Shown here: piece after piece, positions 33,674 to 42,283 of the stretch
How the letters are laid out: each line of letters begins with the position of its first letter
Position numbering within the stretch: the stretch's first letter is position 1
The notes under the pieces: model-generated
The model's database searches: none
Seen by the model: only the letters and a program-made list of their open reading frames with translations
Told to the model about the DNA's origin: nothing
Made by a program: the position numbers and the translations under genes
Origin: Anaerococcus rubeinfantis
Lineage (GTDB): Bacteria > Bacillota > Clostridia > Tissierellales > Peptoniphilaceae
DNA: 64,000 nt
Assembly (NCBI RefSeq): GCF_001487145.1
Contig: NZ_LN913016.1
Coordinates: forward strand, 620,001-684,000
Reading direction: 5' to 3'

Positions 33674-34318
33674 ATGGCAGATATAGTTTTAAAAGCAGAA
33701 AATAGAGAAGCTGTCGGAAAAAATAAAGTTAATAAACTTAGACAACAAGCTATTGTACCAGGTGTTGTATATGGTAAAGATAAAGAAAATATAAATGTAC
33801 AATTTACTTCAAGAGATTTTGAAAAAGTATTATCTCAAGCAGGTACATCTACAATTATTGACTTAGATCTTGATGGAGAAAAGGTACCAGTACTTATTAA
33901 AGATTATCAAATGCACCCATTTAAATCTCAATTTTTCCATGTAGATTTCCAAGCAATCAACGCAAAAGAAGCAATCAGAGTTACAGTTCCAGTTTACTTA
34001 AGTGGAAGAGATGATATTAGGGTTGAACCTTCAGTTCTTGTTCAAAATATTGATACTGTTGAAGTTGAATGTTTACCAATGTACATCCCACAATATGCTG
34101 AAGTTGTTGTAACTGAAATGCAAATTGGTGATGCTTTCACAGTTGCTGATCTTGATATTGCTAAAGATGAAAATATCAATATCCTACTTGAAGATGATGA
34201 AGTTGTTTGTTCACTTCAAGAACCTCAAGAAGAAGTTATTGTTGAAGATGAAGAAGGTGAATCTGCAGCTGACGTACCAACTGTTGATGAAACTGAAGAA
34301 AAAGAAGACGAAGAATAA
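33674..34318 (+). CDS. rplY: 50S ribosomal protein L25/general stress protein Ctc
   Basis: 214 residues. The N-terminal L25 domain (about 1-90: LKAENREAVGKNKVNKLRQQAIVPGVVYGKDKENINV, DYQMHPFKSQFFHVDFQAI) binds 5S rRNA; the C-terminal TL5/Ctc beta-domain follows, ending in a strongly acidic tail rich in Glu. This is the long Ctc type. In Bacillus it is SigB-controlled, but here the promoter is SigA-like. Start after AAGGAGGAAAC. Confidence 0.95.
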   Translation: MADIVLKAENREAVGKNKVNKLRQQAIVPGVVYGKDKENINVQFTSRDFEKVLSQAGTSTIIDLDLDGEKVPVLIKDYQMHPFKSQFFHVDFQAINAKEAIRVTVPVYLSGRDDIRVEPSVLVQNIDTVEVECLPMYIPQYAEVVVTEMQIGDAFTVADLDIAKDENINILLEDDEVVCSLQEPQEEVIVEDEEGESAADVPTVDETEEKEDEE

Positions 34319-34328
34319 GTCTAAGAAA

Positions 34329-34354
34329 CAAAGGCCTTTATGGTCTTTTTTTTT
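34329..34354 (+). terminator. rplY terminator
   Basis: AAGGCC-ttta-tGGTCTT hairpin with nine T. Confidence 0.7.
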
Positions 34355-34401
34355 GCGAAAATTTAATTTTTTTCAAATTTTAATCTTTTTTCAATTTATT
34401 G

Positions 34402-34407
34402 TATAAT
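34402..34407 (+). promoter_or_regulatory. TATAAT -10 of the tmk operon, at the start codon
   Basis: TATAAT ends 6 bp before the tmk ATG (34414), so transcription would start at or near the A of the start codon. The -35 is weak (TTTAAT). Confidence 0.55.
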
Positions 34408-34413
34408 AATATT

Positions 34414-35043
34414 ATGAAAGGTTTATTAATTGTATTTGAAGGTCCGGATGGTTCTGGCAAAACTACTGTTTTGGAGAAAGTTTATAATAAACTTTTGCAA
34501 GATGGGTATGATATATATAAGTTTAGAGAACCTGGCGGAACGGAAATTTCAGAAAAAATAAGAGAAATTATTTTAGATAATGAAAATGTAGAAATGTCAG
34601 CAAGGTGTGAAGCCTTATTGTATGCTGCAAGCAGGGCTCAATTGGTTGAAGAAAAACTAAGACCTTTGTTGGAAAAGGGATCAATTATTCTTTGTGATAG
34701 GTTTGTAATGAGTTCTATCTTATACCAAGGTATTGGAAGAGGTCTTGGTATTGACGAGGTTAAAAATATAAATGATTTTGCCATTGGAGAAATAAGAGCC
34801 GATTTAACTTTGTTTTTAAATATAGACTACAAAACTGCCATTGATAGGAAAAGGAGAAATTTCGTATCTGATCGTTTGGAAAATGAGGATGATTCTTTTC
34901 ACAAAAAAACTTATGATGGTTATATTGATTTATCTAAAAAATTTAAGGATGAAATTATACCAATAGATGCTAATAAAGATGTAGAAACAGTTGTTAATAA
35001 TTGTTTAGATGTAATTAAGACTTATTTAAAGGAGAAAAAATGA
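34414..35043 (+). CDS. tmk: Thymidylate kinase, apparently leaderless
   Basis: 209 residues from the ATG at 34414, fixed by the family N-terminus (MKGLLIVFEGPDGSGKTTVLEKV, P-loop). Other motifs: FREPGGTEISEKIRE, DRFVMSSILYQGIGRGL, and a lid with RKRRNFVSDRLE. It converts dTMP to dTDP for DNA synthesis. No Shine-Dalgarno is present; a consensus -10 lies 6 bp upstream, suggesting a leaderless transcript. It heads the conserved tmk-darA-holB-ricT operon and overlaps darA by 4 bp. Confidence 0.95.
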   Translation: MKGLLIVFEGPDGSGKTTVLEKVYNKLLQDGYDIYKFREPGGTEISEKIREIILDNENVEMSARCEALLYAASRAQLVEEKLRPLLEKGSIILCDRFVMSSILYQGIGRGLGIDEVKNINDFAIGEIRADLTLFLNIDYKTAIDRKRRNFVSDRLENEDDSFHKKTYDGYIDLSKKFKDEIIPIDANKDVETVVNNCLDVIKTYLKEKK

Positions 35044-35369
35044 AACTTTTAATAGCTATAGTTCAAGATGCAGACGCAAATTTTTTGATGGATTCTTTGA
35101 CAGAAAAAAGATATAGGGTTACAAAACTTGCGACAACAGGTGGATTTTTAAGAGAAGGAAATACTACTCTTCTTATAGGAATCGAAGAAGAAAATCTTGA
35201 AGAAGTAAAACAAATTATTGAAGATAATTGCAAAAAAAGAACAACCCAATCATCAGTTATAAATCCAACAGCAGATTCTCCACTTTTGGCAACAAGTGCG
35301 CCAGTAGATGTAAATGTTGGGGGAGCTACAGTATTTATTTTAGATGTTGACCAATATATAAGAATCTGA
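35040..35369 (+). CDS. darA: Cyclic-di-AMP receptor, PII-like (DarA/PstA)
   Basis: 109 residues, full family length. PII-like fold with the conserved KLATTGGFLREGNTTLLIGIEEE segment; the C-terminal GGATVFILDVDQYIRI motif is typical of DarA/PstA (YaaQ, DUF970). It binds c-di-AMP as a trimer in the cytoplasm; the downstream effect is not known. It overlaps tmk (ATGA) and is followed by holB after 1 nt, as in Bacillus and Listeria. Confidence 0.93.
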   Translation: MKLLIAIVQDADANFLMDSLTEKRYRVTKLATTGGFLREGNTTLLIGIEEENLEEVKQIIEDNCKKRTTQSSVINPTADSPLLATSAPVDVNVGGATVFILDVDQYIRI

Positions 35370-35370
35370 A

Positions 35371-36201
35371 ATGACAGAGATTTTAAAAAATCAAATAGAA
35401 AATGACAAACTTTCCAATGCCTATATTTTTGAATCTAGAAATTCCACTTATAATCTAGAAAAGGCATTGGAATTTTCTACGAGTGTCTTTAACAAATATG
35501 GTATTGATACAAAGCTTGAAGAAAATCCTGATTTTGAAATAATTGAAAAAGATGAAAAAGAAAAAAATATAAGTATAAAAACCATAAGGTTTTTAATTAA
35601 AGATATGTATCTTAGACCTACAAATGGGAAAATTAAAATTTATGTGATTAAGGATAGTGAAAATTTGAGCATAGAAAGCTCAAATGCTCTTTTAAAAAGT
35701 ATTGAAGAGGCAAAATCTTATATTATCCTTATTTTTACAGCAAATAATGCTCATAGCTTGCTCAAAACTATAAGGTCAAGATGTCAAATAATTAATTTTA
35801 AAAGTCAGGTGGAAAATGAATATGTAGATAGGGAAAAACTATCCTATATATTAAGTGAAATAATTTCTGGAAATTTTTCTTTTTATTATAAAAATAAGGA
35901 TTTTTTTATCAAAGCGAAAGACTATAAAGAAGAATTATTTGGAGAAATTTTAAATTTTTTTAATAATTTGATAAAATTAAAATACTATACAGATAATTTA
36001 AATGAAAATCAGAAAATACTCTTTTATCTTAGAAAAATAGAAAAATTACCTTTTGATTCTATTGATAGGATAATAAAAAAAATTGAGCAAATAACAAAAG
36101 GATTAAAAAATAATGCAAATTTCGACATGTCAGTTGAAAATTTCCTTATTTTTATTTATAGAGAGGGGAAAAGTATTGAAGGTAGTAGGGATAAGCTTTA
36201 A
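35371..36201 (+). CDS. holB: DNA polymerase III delta-prime subunit, compact form
   Basis: 276 residues, shorter than the usual 320-330. The order of elements is that of HolB: LSNAYIFES in place of the P-loop, ISIKTIRFLIKDMYLRPTNGKIKIYVI, SSNALLKSIEEAKSYIILIFTA, LLKTIRSRCQIINF (SRC motif). There is no Walker A GxxGxGK and no four-cysteine zinc module, so it cannot hydrolyse ATP; this is consistent with a stator-type clamp-loader subunit. Its end overlaps the ricT start. Confidence 0.85.
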   Translation: MTEILKNQIENDKLSNAYIFESRNSTYNLEKALEFSTSVFNKYGIDTKLEENPDFEIIEKDEKEKNISIKTIRFLIKDMYLRPTNGKIKIYVIKDSENLSIESSNALLKSIEEAKSYIILIFTANNAHSLLKTIRSRCQIINFKSQVENEYVDREKLSYILSEIISGNFSFYYKNKDFFIKAKDYKEELFGEILNFFNNLIKLKYYTDNLNENQKILFYLRKIEKLPFDSIDRIIKKIEQITKGLKNNANFDMSVENFLIFIYREGKSIEGSRDKL

Positions 36202-36994
36202 AAAAACTGGAAAAATATATTATTATAATCCACTGGATTTTGACTTAGAAATTGGTGATAGGGTTATAGTAAACTCTAATTCTTGTATGGAGATGGGAAT
36301 GATTAAAACTTCCATAAAAGAAATAAAAGAAGATGAGTTTGACCATGATTTAAATGAAATAATAAGAAAAGCCAATAAAAATGACCTTTTAACCGACGAA
36401 AAAAACAAGGAAGATGCCAAAGAAGCTGTAGAAATATGCCAAAAAAAGGCAGATAAGCTTGGCTTAAACCTTCATGCTATAGAAGCAGAATTTACCTTCG
36501 ATAGAAAAAAATTGCTAATTTATTTTTCATCAAATAATAGGGTGGACTTTAGGAAATTAGTAAAAGAACTTGCATCAATTTATAGAAACAGAATTGAACT
36601 TAGACAAATTGGAGTAAGAGATCATGCAAAATTGGTTTCAAGTGTTGGAATTTGTGGACAAAAATGTTGCTGTGCAAGATTTTTGAGTGATTTTCAACCA
36701 TTATCAATAAAAATGGCAAAAGAGCAAGATATAACCCTAGATCCAAATAAAATTTCAGGTCTTTGTGGAAGATTAATGTGTTGTTTATCCTACGAAAATG
36801 AAAATTATAAAATAGCCAAAAAAGCTATGCCAAAAGTTGGACAAAAAATACAAACAGAAGATGGAATAGGGGTAGTTGTTGAAAATAATTATGTTAAAGA
36901 AAAATGTAAAATAAGGGTTAGAATCGAAGAAGATGATACAGAAATCGAAAAATCTTACTGTCCAAAAGATATAAGAAGAGTAATGGATAAATAG
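36176..36994 (+). CDS. ricT: PSP1 domain protein RicT/YaaT
   Basis: 272 residues if it begins with the TTG at 36176, which follows GAGGGG and gives MKVVGISFKKTGKIYYYNP, matching the Bacillus N-terminus; longer in-frame starts would lie within holB. The PSP1 domain covers about residues 60-150, with cysteine motifs GICGQKCCCARFL and GLCGRLMCCLSYE. In Bacillus RicT works with RicA/RicF as an Fe-S-containing complex that aids RNase Y-dependent mRNA maturation. Last gene of the tmk operon. Confidence 0.93.
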   Translation: MKVVGISFKKTGKIYYYNPLDFDLEIGDRVIVNSNSCMEMGMIKTSIKEIKEDEFDHDLNEIIRKANKNDLLTDEKNKEDAKEAVEICQKKADKLGLNLHAIEAEFTFDRKKLLIYFSSNNRVDFRKLVKELASIYRNRIELRQIGVRDHAKLVSSVGICGQKCCCARFLSDFQPLSIKMAKEQDITLDPNKISGLCGRLMCCLSYENENYKIAKKAMPKVGQKIQTEDGIGVVVENNYVKEKCKIRVRIEEDDTEIEKSYCPKDIRRVMDK

Positions 36995-37021
36995 AAATAA
37001 AAAATTGAGATTTACTATCAT

Positions 37022-37050
37022 TTGACATTAATAAAATTAACTACTATAAT
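37022..37050 (+). promoter_or_regulatory. Consensus SigA promoter of the ferredoxin gene
   Basis: TTGACA (37022-37027), 17-bp spacer, TATAAT (37045-37050): a perfect consensus, implying strong expression. Confidence 0.9.
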
Positions 37051-37079
37051 AATGATATAAGAAATTAGGAGGTAAAATT

Positions 37080-37256
37080 ATGGCTTATAGAATAGATGAA
37101 AATACATGTATATCATGTGGATCATGCGAAGGTGAATGTCCAGTTCAAGCAATTGAACAAGGAGACGCAGCTTACGTTATAGACGAAGATGCTTGTATCG
37201 ACTGTGGATCTTGTGCAGCAGTTTGCCCAGTAGAAGCAATCTCACCAGCAGAATAA
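37080..37256 (+). CDS. 2[4Fe-4S] ferredoxin
   Basis: 58 residues, clostridial-type. Two cysteine motifs, CISCGSCEGECPVQAI and CIDCGSCAAVCPVEAI, each CxxCxxCxxxCP, bind the two [4Fe-4S] clusters. The protein is acidic, as usual. It carries electrons for pyruvate:ferredoxin oxidoreductase and hydrogenase; the window also holds the start of the first and the HydF maturase of the second. Start after AGGAGG; perfect promoter and a terminator flank it, so it is monocistronic and likely abundant. Confidence 0.97.
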   Translation: MAYRIDENTCISCGSCEGECPVQAIEQGDAAYVIDEDACIDCGSCAAVCPVEAISPAE

Positions 37257-37276
37257 GATATATACATAAAAAATTT

Positions 37277-37304
37277 AGACTCAGCTTCGGCTGGGTCTTT
37301 TATT
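37277..37304 (+). terminator. Ferredoxin terminator
   Basis: AGACtCAGC-ttcg-GCTGgGTCT stem with a UUCG tetraloop, then T-rich tail. Confidence 0.9.
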
Positions 37305-37369
37305 ATGCCTAAAAATAAAATTTTATTTTTTTGAAATAAAATTTAAAAAATTAATAATTACAAAAAATA

Positions 37370-37398
37370 TTGACAATTAATACAATTTTTGCTAATAT
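37370..37398 (+). promoter_or_regulatory. SigA promoter of the uracil permease gene
   Basis: TTGACA (37370-37375), 17-bp spacer, TAATAT (37393-37398). The 27-nt leader is too short for an attenuator. Confidence 0.75.
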
Positions 37399-37425
37399 AA
37401 CTCTTGATGTATACAAGGAGGTATT

Positions 37426-38691
37426 ATGAAAAATTCTAAAAAAATTTACCATGTAGAAGACAAGTTACCATTTAAATTGTTGTTACCACTTTCAATTCAA
37501 CATACATTTGCAATGTTTGGAGCAAGTGTCTTAGTTCCTATTTTATTTAAAATAAATCCAGGAATTGTACTATTTATGAATGGTATAGGAACATTATTAT
37601 TTATATTATTTACCAAAAAGAAAGCACCAGCTTATTTGGGATCATCATTTGCATTTTTAGCACCAGGAACAGCTATTATAGCAAGTCAAGGATTTCAATA
37701 CGCTCAAGGTGCTTTTATTGTGGTCGGAATTCTAGGATGCTTTTTGGCATATATAATATATAAATTTGGAATCGGATGGATTGACGTAGTATTGCCACCA
37801 GCAGCCATGGGATCTGTTGTTGCCCTAATAGGATTTGAGCTTGCAGGAAACACAGTAACAGGCGGTTCAATCGGAGCAAACCTAATGACAGATACAGCAA
37901 GTTATAAAGATTTTATAATATTTGGAATTACCCTATTTACAGCAATTATCGGTTCAGTTTCCTTTAGAGGATTTTTTTCAACCATACCAATTCTAATTGC
38001 CATAGTGGTTGGATATATTTGTTCATTATTTTTTGGAATGGTAGATTTTACACCAGTTTTACAAGCAAAACTATTTACCCTACCAAACTTTTCAGCACCA
38101 AAATTTTCAATAGAAGCAATTCTATCAATGCTACCAGTAATACTCGTAATAACAAGTGAACATATCTCACACCAAGTTGTAACAAGTAATATTATAGGAA
38201 GAAATTTATTAGAAGATCCAGGCTTACACAGGTCAATATTTGCAGATAACTTCTCATCAGCCCTATCAGGATTAGTCGGAGGAGTTCCAACAACAACTTA
38301 TGGAGAAAATATAGGAGTTATGGCAATAACAGGAGTATATTCAGTTCAAGTAATAGGAGCTGCAGCAGTTATATCAATATTAATGGCCTTTGTCGGACCA
38401 CTTGCAGCCTTAATTCAAACAATACCTGGAGATGTAATAGGAGGAGTAACCTTCTTGTTATACGGAATGATAGGAACAAGCGGAATTAGATTATTAGTAG
38501 ACCAAAAAGTAGACTATTCAAAATCAATAAATTTAATCCTAACCTCAACAATATTTATAGCAGGACTTTCAGGCTTATCAATAAAATTTGGATCCATTCA
38601 ATTACAAGGTATGGTACTAGCTTCAGTAGTGGCAGTTTTACTATCAGCATTTTTAACCTTGCTAAGAAAATTAAATTTAATAAATCAATAG
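37426..38691 (+). CDS. uraA: Uracil permease (NCS2 family)
   Basis: 421 residues with about 14 hydrophobic segments. UraA-type motifs: LLLPLSIQHTFAMFGASVLVP at the N-terminus, SEHISHQVVTSNIIGRNLLEDPGLHRSIFADNFSSALSGLVGGVPTTTYGENIGVMAITGVYS, which contains the NCS2 signature and substrate-contacting Glu residues, and GGVTFLLYGMIGTSGIR. It imports uracil with protons. Xanthine-type members differ in the ENxG segment (QNxG); here YGENIG points to uracil. Start after AAGGAGG. Confidence 0.93.
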   Translation: MKNSKKIYHVEDKLPFKLLLPLSIQHTFAMFGASVLVPILFKINPGIVLFMNGIGTLLFILFTKKKAPAYLGSSFAFLAPGTAIIASQGFQYAQGAFIVVGILGCFLAYIIYKFGIGWIDVVLPPAAMGSVVALIGFELAGNTVTGGSIGANLMTDTASYKDFIIFGITLFTAIIGSVSFRGFFSTIPILIAIVVGYICSLFFGMVDFTPVLQAKLFTLPNFSAPKFSIEAILSMLPVILVITSEHISHQVVTSNIIGRNLLEDPGLHRSIFADNFSSALSGLVGGVPTTTYGENIGVMAITGVYSVQVIGAAAVISILMAFVGPLAALIQTIPGDVIGGVTFLLYGMIGTSGIRLLVDQKVDYSKSINLILTSTIFIAGLSGLSIKFGSIQLQGMVLASVVAVLLSAFLTLLRKLNLINQ

Positions 38692-38755
38692 AATTTAAAA
38701 GAGACCAATAAAAAATGAAATCAATTCATATTTTAACGGTCTCTTTTAATTTAAT
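38692..38755. terminator. Terminator between uraA and tRNA-Thr (bidirectional)
   Basis: AATTTAAAAGAGACC / GGTCTCTTTTAATTT long stem with a 33-nt AT-rich loop that can fold on itself. Confidence 0.75.
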
Positions 38756-38829
38756 AAATATAGTAAGAAAAACAAAGTCTATTTTAAAATTCAAAATTAA
38801 AGATTTTAAATTAAAAATGGGCAAAAAAA

Positions 38830-38905
38830 TGGAGCCACTTCCCAGGATCGAACTGAGGACCTCATCCTTACCATGGATGCGCTCTACCGACTGAGCTAAA
38901 GTGGC
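38830..38905 (-). tRNA. tRNA-Thr (anticodon GGT)
   Basis: 76 nt with encoded CCA. Acceptor GCCACTT pairs with AAGTGGC; D-arm AGCTCAGTCGGTAGAGC; anticodon arm CATCC-ATGGTAA-GGATG gives GGT; T-arm CTCAGTTCGATCCTGGG. It is transcribed away from tuf. Confidence 0.93.
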
Positions 38906-39043
38906 ACTGGAAATAATATACCATAGAAAAAATATTTTTGCAAATTATTTTTAAATATGCAAAATAAACGGTATAATGAATGTAATTGTAGTAAAAATAT
39001 AAAATTTATGGTATAGTATTTTTATAATATTTAGGAGGAAATA

Positions 39044-40240
39044 ATGAGTAAAGAAACATTTGAAAGAAGTAAACCACATATTAATATTGGTACAATTGGA
39101 CACGTAGACCACGGTAAAACAACAACAACAGCAGCAATCACCCAAGCATTAAACAAAAAATATGGAACAGGTGAATACGTAGACTACGAACACATCGATA
39201 AAGCACCAGAAGAAAGAGAACGTGGAATCACAATCAACACATCAGTAGTAGAATACGAAACAGAAAACAGACACTACGCACACATAGATGCACCAGGCCA
39301 CGCTGACTACGTTAAAAACATGATCACAGGAGCAGCCCAAATGGACGGAGCAATCCTAGTAGTATCAGCTGCAGACGGTCCAATGCCACAAACAAGAGAA
39401 CACATCCTACTAGCAAGACAAGTAGGAGTACCAAAAATCGCAGTATTCCTAAACAAAGAAGACCAAGTAGACGATCCAGAACTAATCGAATTAGTAGAAA
39501 TGGAAGTAAGAGATCTACTATCAGAATACGACTTCGACGGAGATGATGCACCAGTAATAGTAGGATCTGCATTAAAATCATTACAAGAAGGCGGAGAAGG
39601 CGAATGGTCAGACAAAATATTAGCTCTAATGGATGCAGTAGACGAATACTTCGACATACCAGAAAGAGATAACGACCAACCATTCCTAATGCCAGTAGAA
39701 GACGTAATGACAATCTCAGGAAGAGGAACAGTAGCAACAGGAAGAGTAGAAAGAGGAACCCTAAAACTAGGATCAACAGTAGAAATCGTAGGATTAACAG
39801 ACAAAACAAGAGAAGTAGTAGTAACAGGAATCGAAATGTTCCACAAATCACTAGACGTAACAGAATCAGGAGATAACTGTGCATTACTACTAAGAGGAGT
39901 ACAAAGAAACGAAATCCAAAGAGGACAAGTAATAGCAGCACCAGGCTCAGTACACCCACACACAGAATTCGAAGGTCAAGTATACGTACTAACAAAAGAA
40001 GAAGGAGGAAGACATACCCCATTCTTCTCAGGCTATAGACCACAATTCTTCTTCAGAACAACAGACGTAACAGGAGATATCCAACTAGAAGAAGGAACAG
40101 AAATGGTAATGCCAGGAGACAACGCAACATTCAAAATCAAATTACAAAAACCAATCGCTCTTGAAGAAGGATTAAGATTCGCAGTAAGAGAAGGTGGAAG
40201 AACAGTTGCTTCAGGAGTTGTTTCTAAAGTAATTCAATAA
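39044..40240 (+). CDS. tuf: Elongation factor Tu
   Basis: 398 residues. GTPase motifs [14 protein letters not shown] and NKEDQVD, effector region RGITI, followed by domains 2 and 3. It delivers aminoacyl-tRNA to the ribosome. Codon choice differs sharply from the neighbours: C-ending AAC, GAC, TAC, ATC and CTA/GTA dominate in a genome that otherwise prefers T-ending codons, a sign of translational selection. It is monocistronic, not in the str operon, with an AGGAGG ribosome site and a terminator. Confidence 0.98.
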   Translation: MSKETFERSKPHINIGTIGHVDHGKTTTTAAITQALNKKYGTGEYVDYEHIDKAPEERERGITINTSVVEYETENRHYAHIDAPGHADYVKNMITGAAQMDGAILVVSAADGPMPQTREHILLARQVGVPKIAVFLNKEDQVDDPELIELVEMEVRDLLSEYDFDGDDAPVIVGSALKSLQEGGEGEWSDKILALMDAVDEYFDIPERDNDQPFLMPVEDVMTISGRGTVATGRVERGTLKLGSTVEIVGLTDKTREVVVTGIEMFHKSLDVTESGDNCALLLRGVQRNEIQRGQVIAAPGSVHPHTEFEGQVYVLTKEEGGRHTPFFSGYRPQFFFRTTDVTGDIQLEEGTEMVMPGDNATFKIKLQKPIALEEGLRFAVREGGRTVASGVVSKVIQ

Positions 40241-40248
40241 TATTATTT

Positions 40249-40279
40249 AGAGCGAGTCTTTTAGACTTGCTCTTTTTTT
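40249..40279 (+). terminator. tuf terminator
   Basis: AGAGCgAGTC / GACTtGCTCT stem and seven T. Confidence 0.85.
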
Positions 40280-40303
40280 AATTTATTTTGGCTAGGAGTT
40301 TAT

Positions 40304-41575
40304 ATGAAAAATAAAAAAATATATTTATTATTTTTGTTTTTAATTTCTATTACTTTCTCATCTTGCTCTTTAAAAAATGACAAAAAACAAGATGATAGTA
40401 ATTCATTTTCTAATATAAATTCTAATTTAACTATAAATAATAAAAAAGAGAAAAAAACCAAAGGAGAACCTTATCTTGTTGGAGTTGCACCTGATGATTA
40501 TAATATGGATTATGATACTTCTAGGTTAAAGTCATTGAATGAAAAAAAATCTAAATATTATCCAAAAGATGGGGTCAAAGGTATATATTTAAATCCTTAT
40601 TCGGCAGCCGATCCAAAAACTTATAAAAAAATCCTTGATTTAATTACTAGTACAAAACTTAATACAGTTGTTATTGATGTCAAAGATGACTGGGGCAACA
40701 TTACTTGTGATTTTAAATCTAATGATAAGGATATAAAGTATGCTACTGATAAAATTATTGATGCAGAAGATTTTATCTCAAAGATGCACTCAAAAGGTAT
40801 ATATGTGATTGCTAGGATTACAACTTTCAAAGATTCTGTAATTTCTGAAAAACATCCTGATTGGGGCTTTAAATTAGAAAATGGATCTTTGTTGGTAAAT
40901 GGACTTGGAGAATCTTTTATTAATCCATATATGGATGAGGTTAGAAATTATAATCTAAAAATTGCTGAACTAGCAGCACAAGTCGGATTTGATGAAATTC
41001 AATTTGATTATGTTAGATTTGCTGAAGGATTTGAGAATATGGGCGATGATTTAGATTATTCTAAAGGAAAATGGGAAAATATTAATATGAAAGATGGTGA
41101 CAAGAGGGTTGATGCCATCACTAGTTTTGTAAAAGAGGCAAGAGAGATGCTTCAAGACTATGATACTCCATGTGGGGTTGATGTTTTTGGCTATTCTATG
41201 CAGGTTGGAAGAGCTGATGGAATCGGTCAAGATTTTAAAGAAATTTCTAATCAAGCGGATGTAATGAGTTCTATGATTTATCCATCTCATTGGGGATTTT
41301 ATTCTTTTGATATTGAAAAGCCGGATCTAGAACCTTATGAGCTTGTAAAAAGATATTTAAAAGAAGAACAAAAAGAATTTTCTGAAATTGAACATAAGCC
41401 TCAATCAAGACCTTGGATTCAAGATTTTACAGCTTCTTGGATTGGAAGTGGAAATTATATGGAATATGATAAGGAAGCTGTCGAAGCTCAAATAAATGCT
41501 ATCTATGATTCTGGTCAAAATGAATTTTTACTTTGGAATGCAAGTTCAAAATATACAAAGGGCGTTGATTATTAA
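40304..41575 (+). CDS. GHL13/DUF4015-type putative glycoside hydrolase lipoprotein
   Basis: 423 residues. Lipoprotein signal peptide with lipobox FSSC (Cys near residue 22). The domain from about residue 85 matches DUF4015: GVKGIYLNPYSAADPKTYKKILDLITSTKLNTVVIDVKDDWGNI, YVIARITTFKD, GFDEIQFDYVRF, and GVDVFGYSMQVGRADGIGQD. The family is a TIM-barrel related to glycoside hydrolases; the DEIQFDYVRF motif has candidate catalytic acids. Substrate is unknown; cell-surface polysaccharide is plausible. Start after TAGGAG; 15 nt precede the next gene. Confidence 0.85.
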   Translation: MKNKKIYLLFLFLISITFSSCSLKNDKKQDDSNSFSNINSNLTINNKKEKKTKGEPYLVGVAPDDYNMDYDTSRLKSLNEKKSKYYPKDGVKGIYLNPYSAADPKTYKKILDLITSTKLNTVVIDVKDDWGNITCDFKSNDKDIKYATDKIIDAEDFISKMHSKGIYVIARITTFKDSVISEKHPDWGFKLENGSLLVNGLGESFINPYMDEVRNYNLKIAELAAQVGFDEIQFDYVRFAEGFENMGDDLDYSKGKWENINMKDGDKRVDAITSFVKEAREMLQDYDTPCGVDVFGYSMQVGRADGIGQDFKEISNQADVMSSMIYPSHWGFYSFDIEKPDLEPYELVKRYLKEEQKEFSEIEHKPQSRPWIQDFTASWIGSGNYMEYDKEAVEAQINAIYDSGQNEFLLWNASSKYTKGVDY

Positions 41576-41590
41576 AAGAAAGTAGATTTT

Positions 41591-42220
41591 ATGGAAAAAA
41601 AAATAAAGGAAAAAATTGAGGTGGCTATTAAAGCCGTTGAAATTGTTATATGTATAAGTATTTTATTTTCTTTAATTTTGTCAATACCGATTCTTGTTAA
41701 ATATGCAATTTCTGTAATTAAGGCTTCAGATTTTAAACAAAATTACGATTTGTTAAATGAATTTTTGAAATTTGCACTTTTATTGGTTGTGGGAATTGAG
41801 CTAATTGAGATGATTTTAACCAGATCTCACGAAGCTATCCTCACCTTGATTTTATTTGTAATAGCTAGGAAAATGCTTTTATATTCAGTAGATTTGCTTG
41901 ATATTTTAGTTGGATCTTTATCAATAGGATTAATATTTGTTATAATAAAATTTGTTGTTAAAGATGATAGCTTAATGGCAAAAATTGATAATACTTATTC
42001 GGCTGCTATGACAGTAAAAAAGATAAAACAAGATTACAAATTAGATATACCTCAGGATATGTCAAACACTTTGGGTGGTTTGGTTTATGAAATTGCTAAG
42101 CTTGAAGGTATAAATGAATTAAAAGAAAATACCAGGCTAATATATGGATCTTATAAATTTAAGATTATAAGCATGAAAGATGGGGTTATTAAAAGAATTA
42201 GAATTGAAGAATTAAAATAA
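41591..42220 (+). CDS. PsiE-like membrane protein fused to a CorC/HlyC-type domain
   Basis: 209 residues. The N-terminal 130 residues contain four hydrophobic segments; the FLKFALLLVVGIELIEMILTR and LILFVIARKMLLY segments resemble the PsiE phosphate-starvation-inducible family. The last 65 residues (LDIPQDMSNTLGGLVYEIAKLEG ... YKFKIISMKDGVIKRIRIEEL) match the transporter-associated domain of CorC/HlyC proteins. Both calls are from pattern alone. It may be a membrane channel or regulator with a small cytosolic sensor domain. It lies 15 nt after the GHL13 lipoprotein and probably shares its transcript. Confidence 0.6.
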   Translation: MEKKIKEKIEVAIKAVEIVICISILFSLILSIPILVKYAISVIKASDFKQNYDLLNEFLKFALLLVVGIELIEMILTRSHEAILTLILFVIARKMLLYSVDLLDILVGSLSIGLIFVIIKFVVKDDSLMAKIDNTYSAAMTVKKIKQDYKLDIPQDMSNTLGGLVYEIAKLEGINELKENTRLIYGSYKFKIISMKDGVIKRIRIEELK

Positions 42221-42224
42221 TATA

Positions 42225-42279
42225 AAATGGACTGTTGCATAATTATGATTATTCATAGTTTTGCAACAGTCATTTTTTT
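42225..42279. terminator. Bidirectional terminator
   Basis: Stem AAATGgACTGTTGCA / TGCAACAGTCATTT with T-runs, between convergent genes. Confidence 0.85.
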
Positions 42280-42283
42280 GAAT

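Noticed and set aside
39307-40043. Two long open frames (218 and 239 codons) on the minus strand inside tuf
   Set aside because: They are shadows of the biased codon use of tuf, have low-complexity Leu- or Ser-rich translations and no ribosome site.
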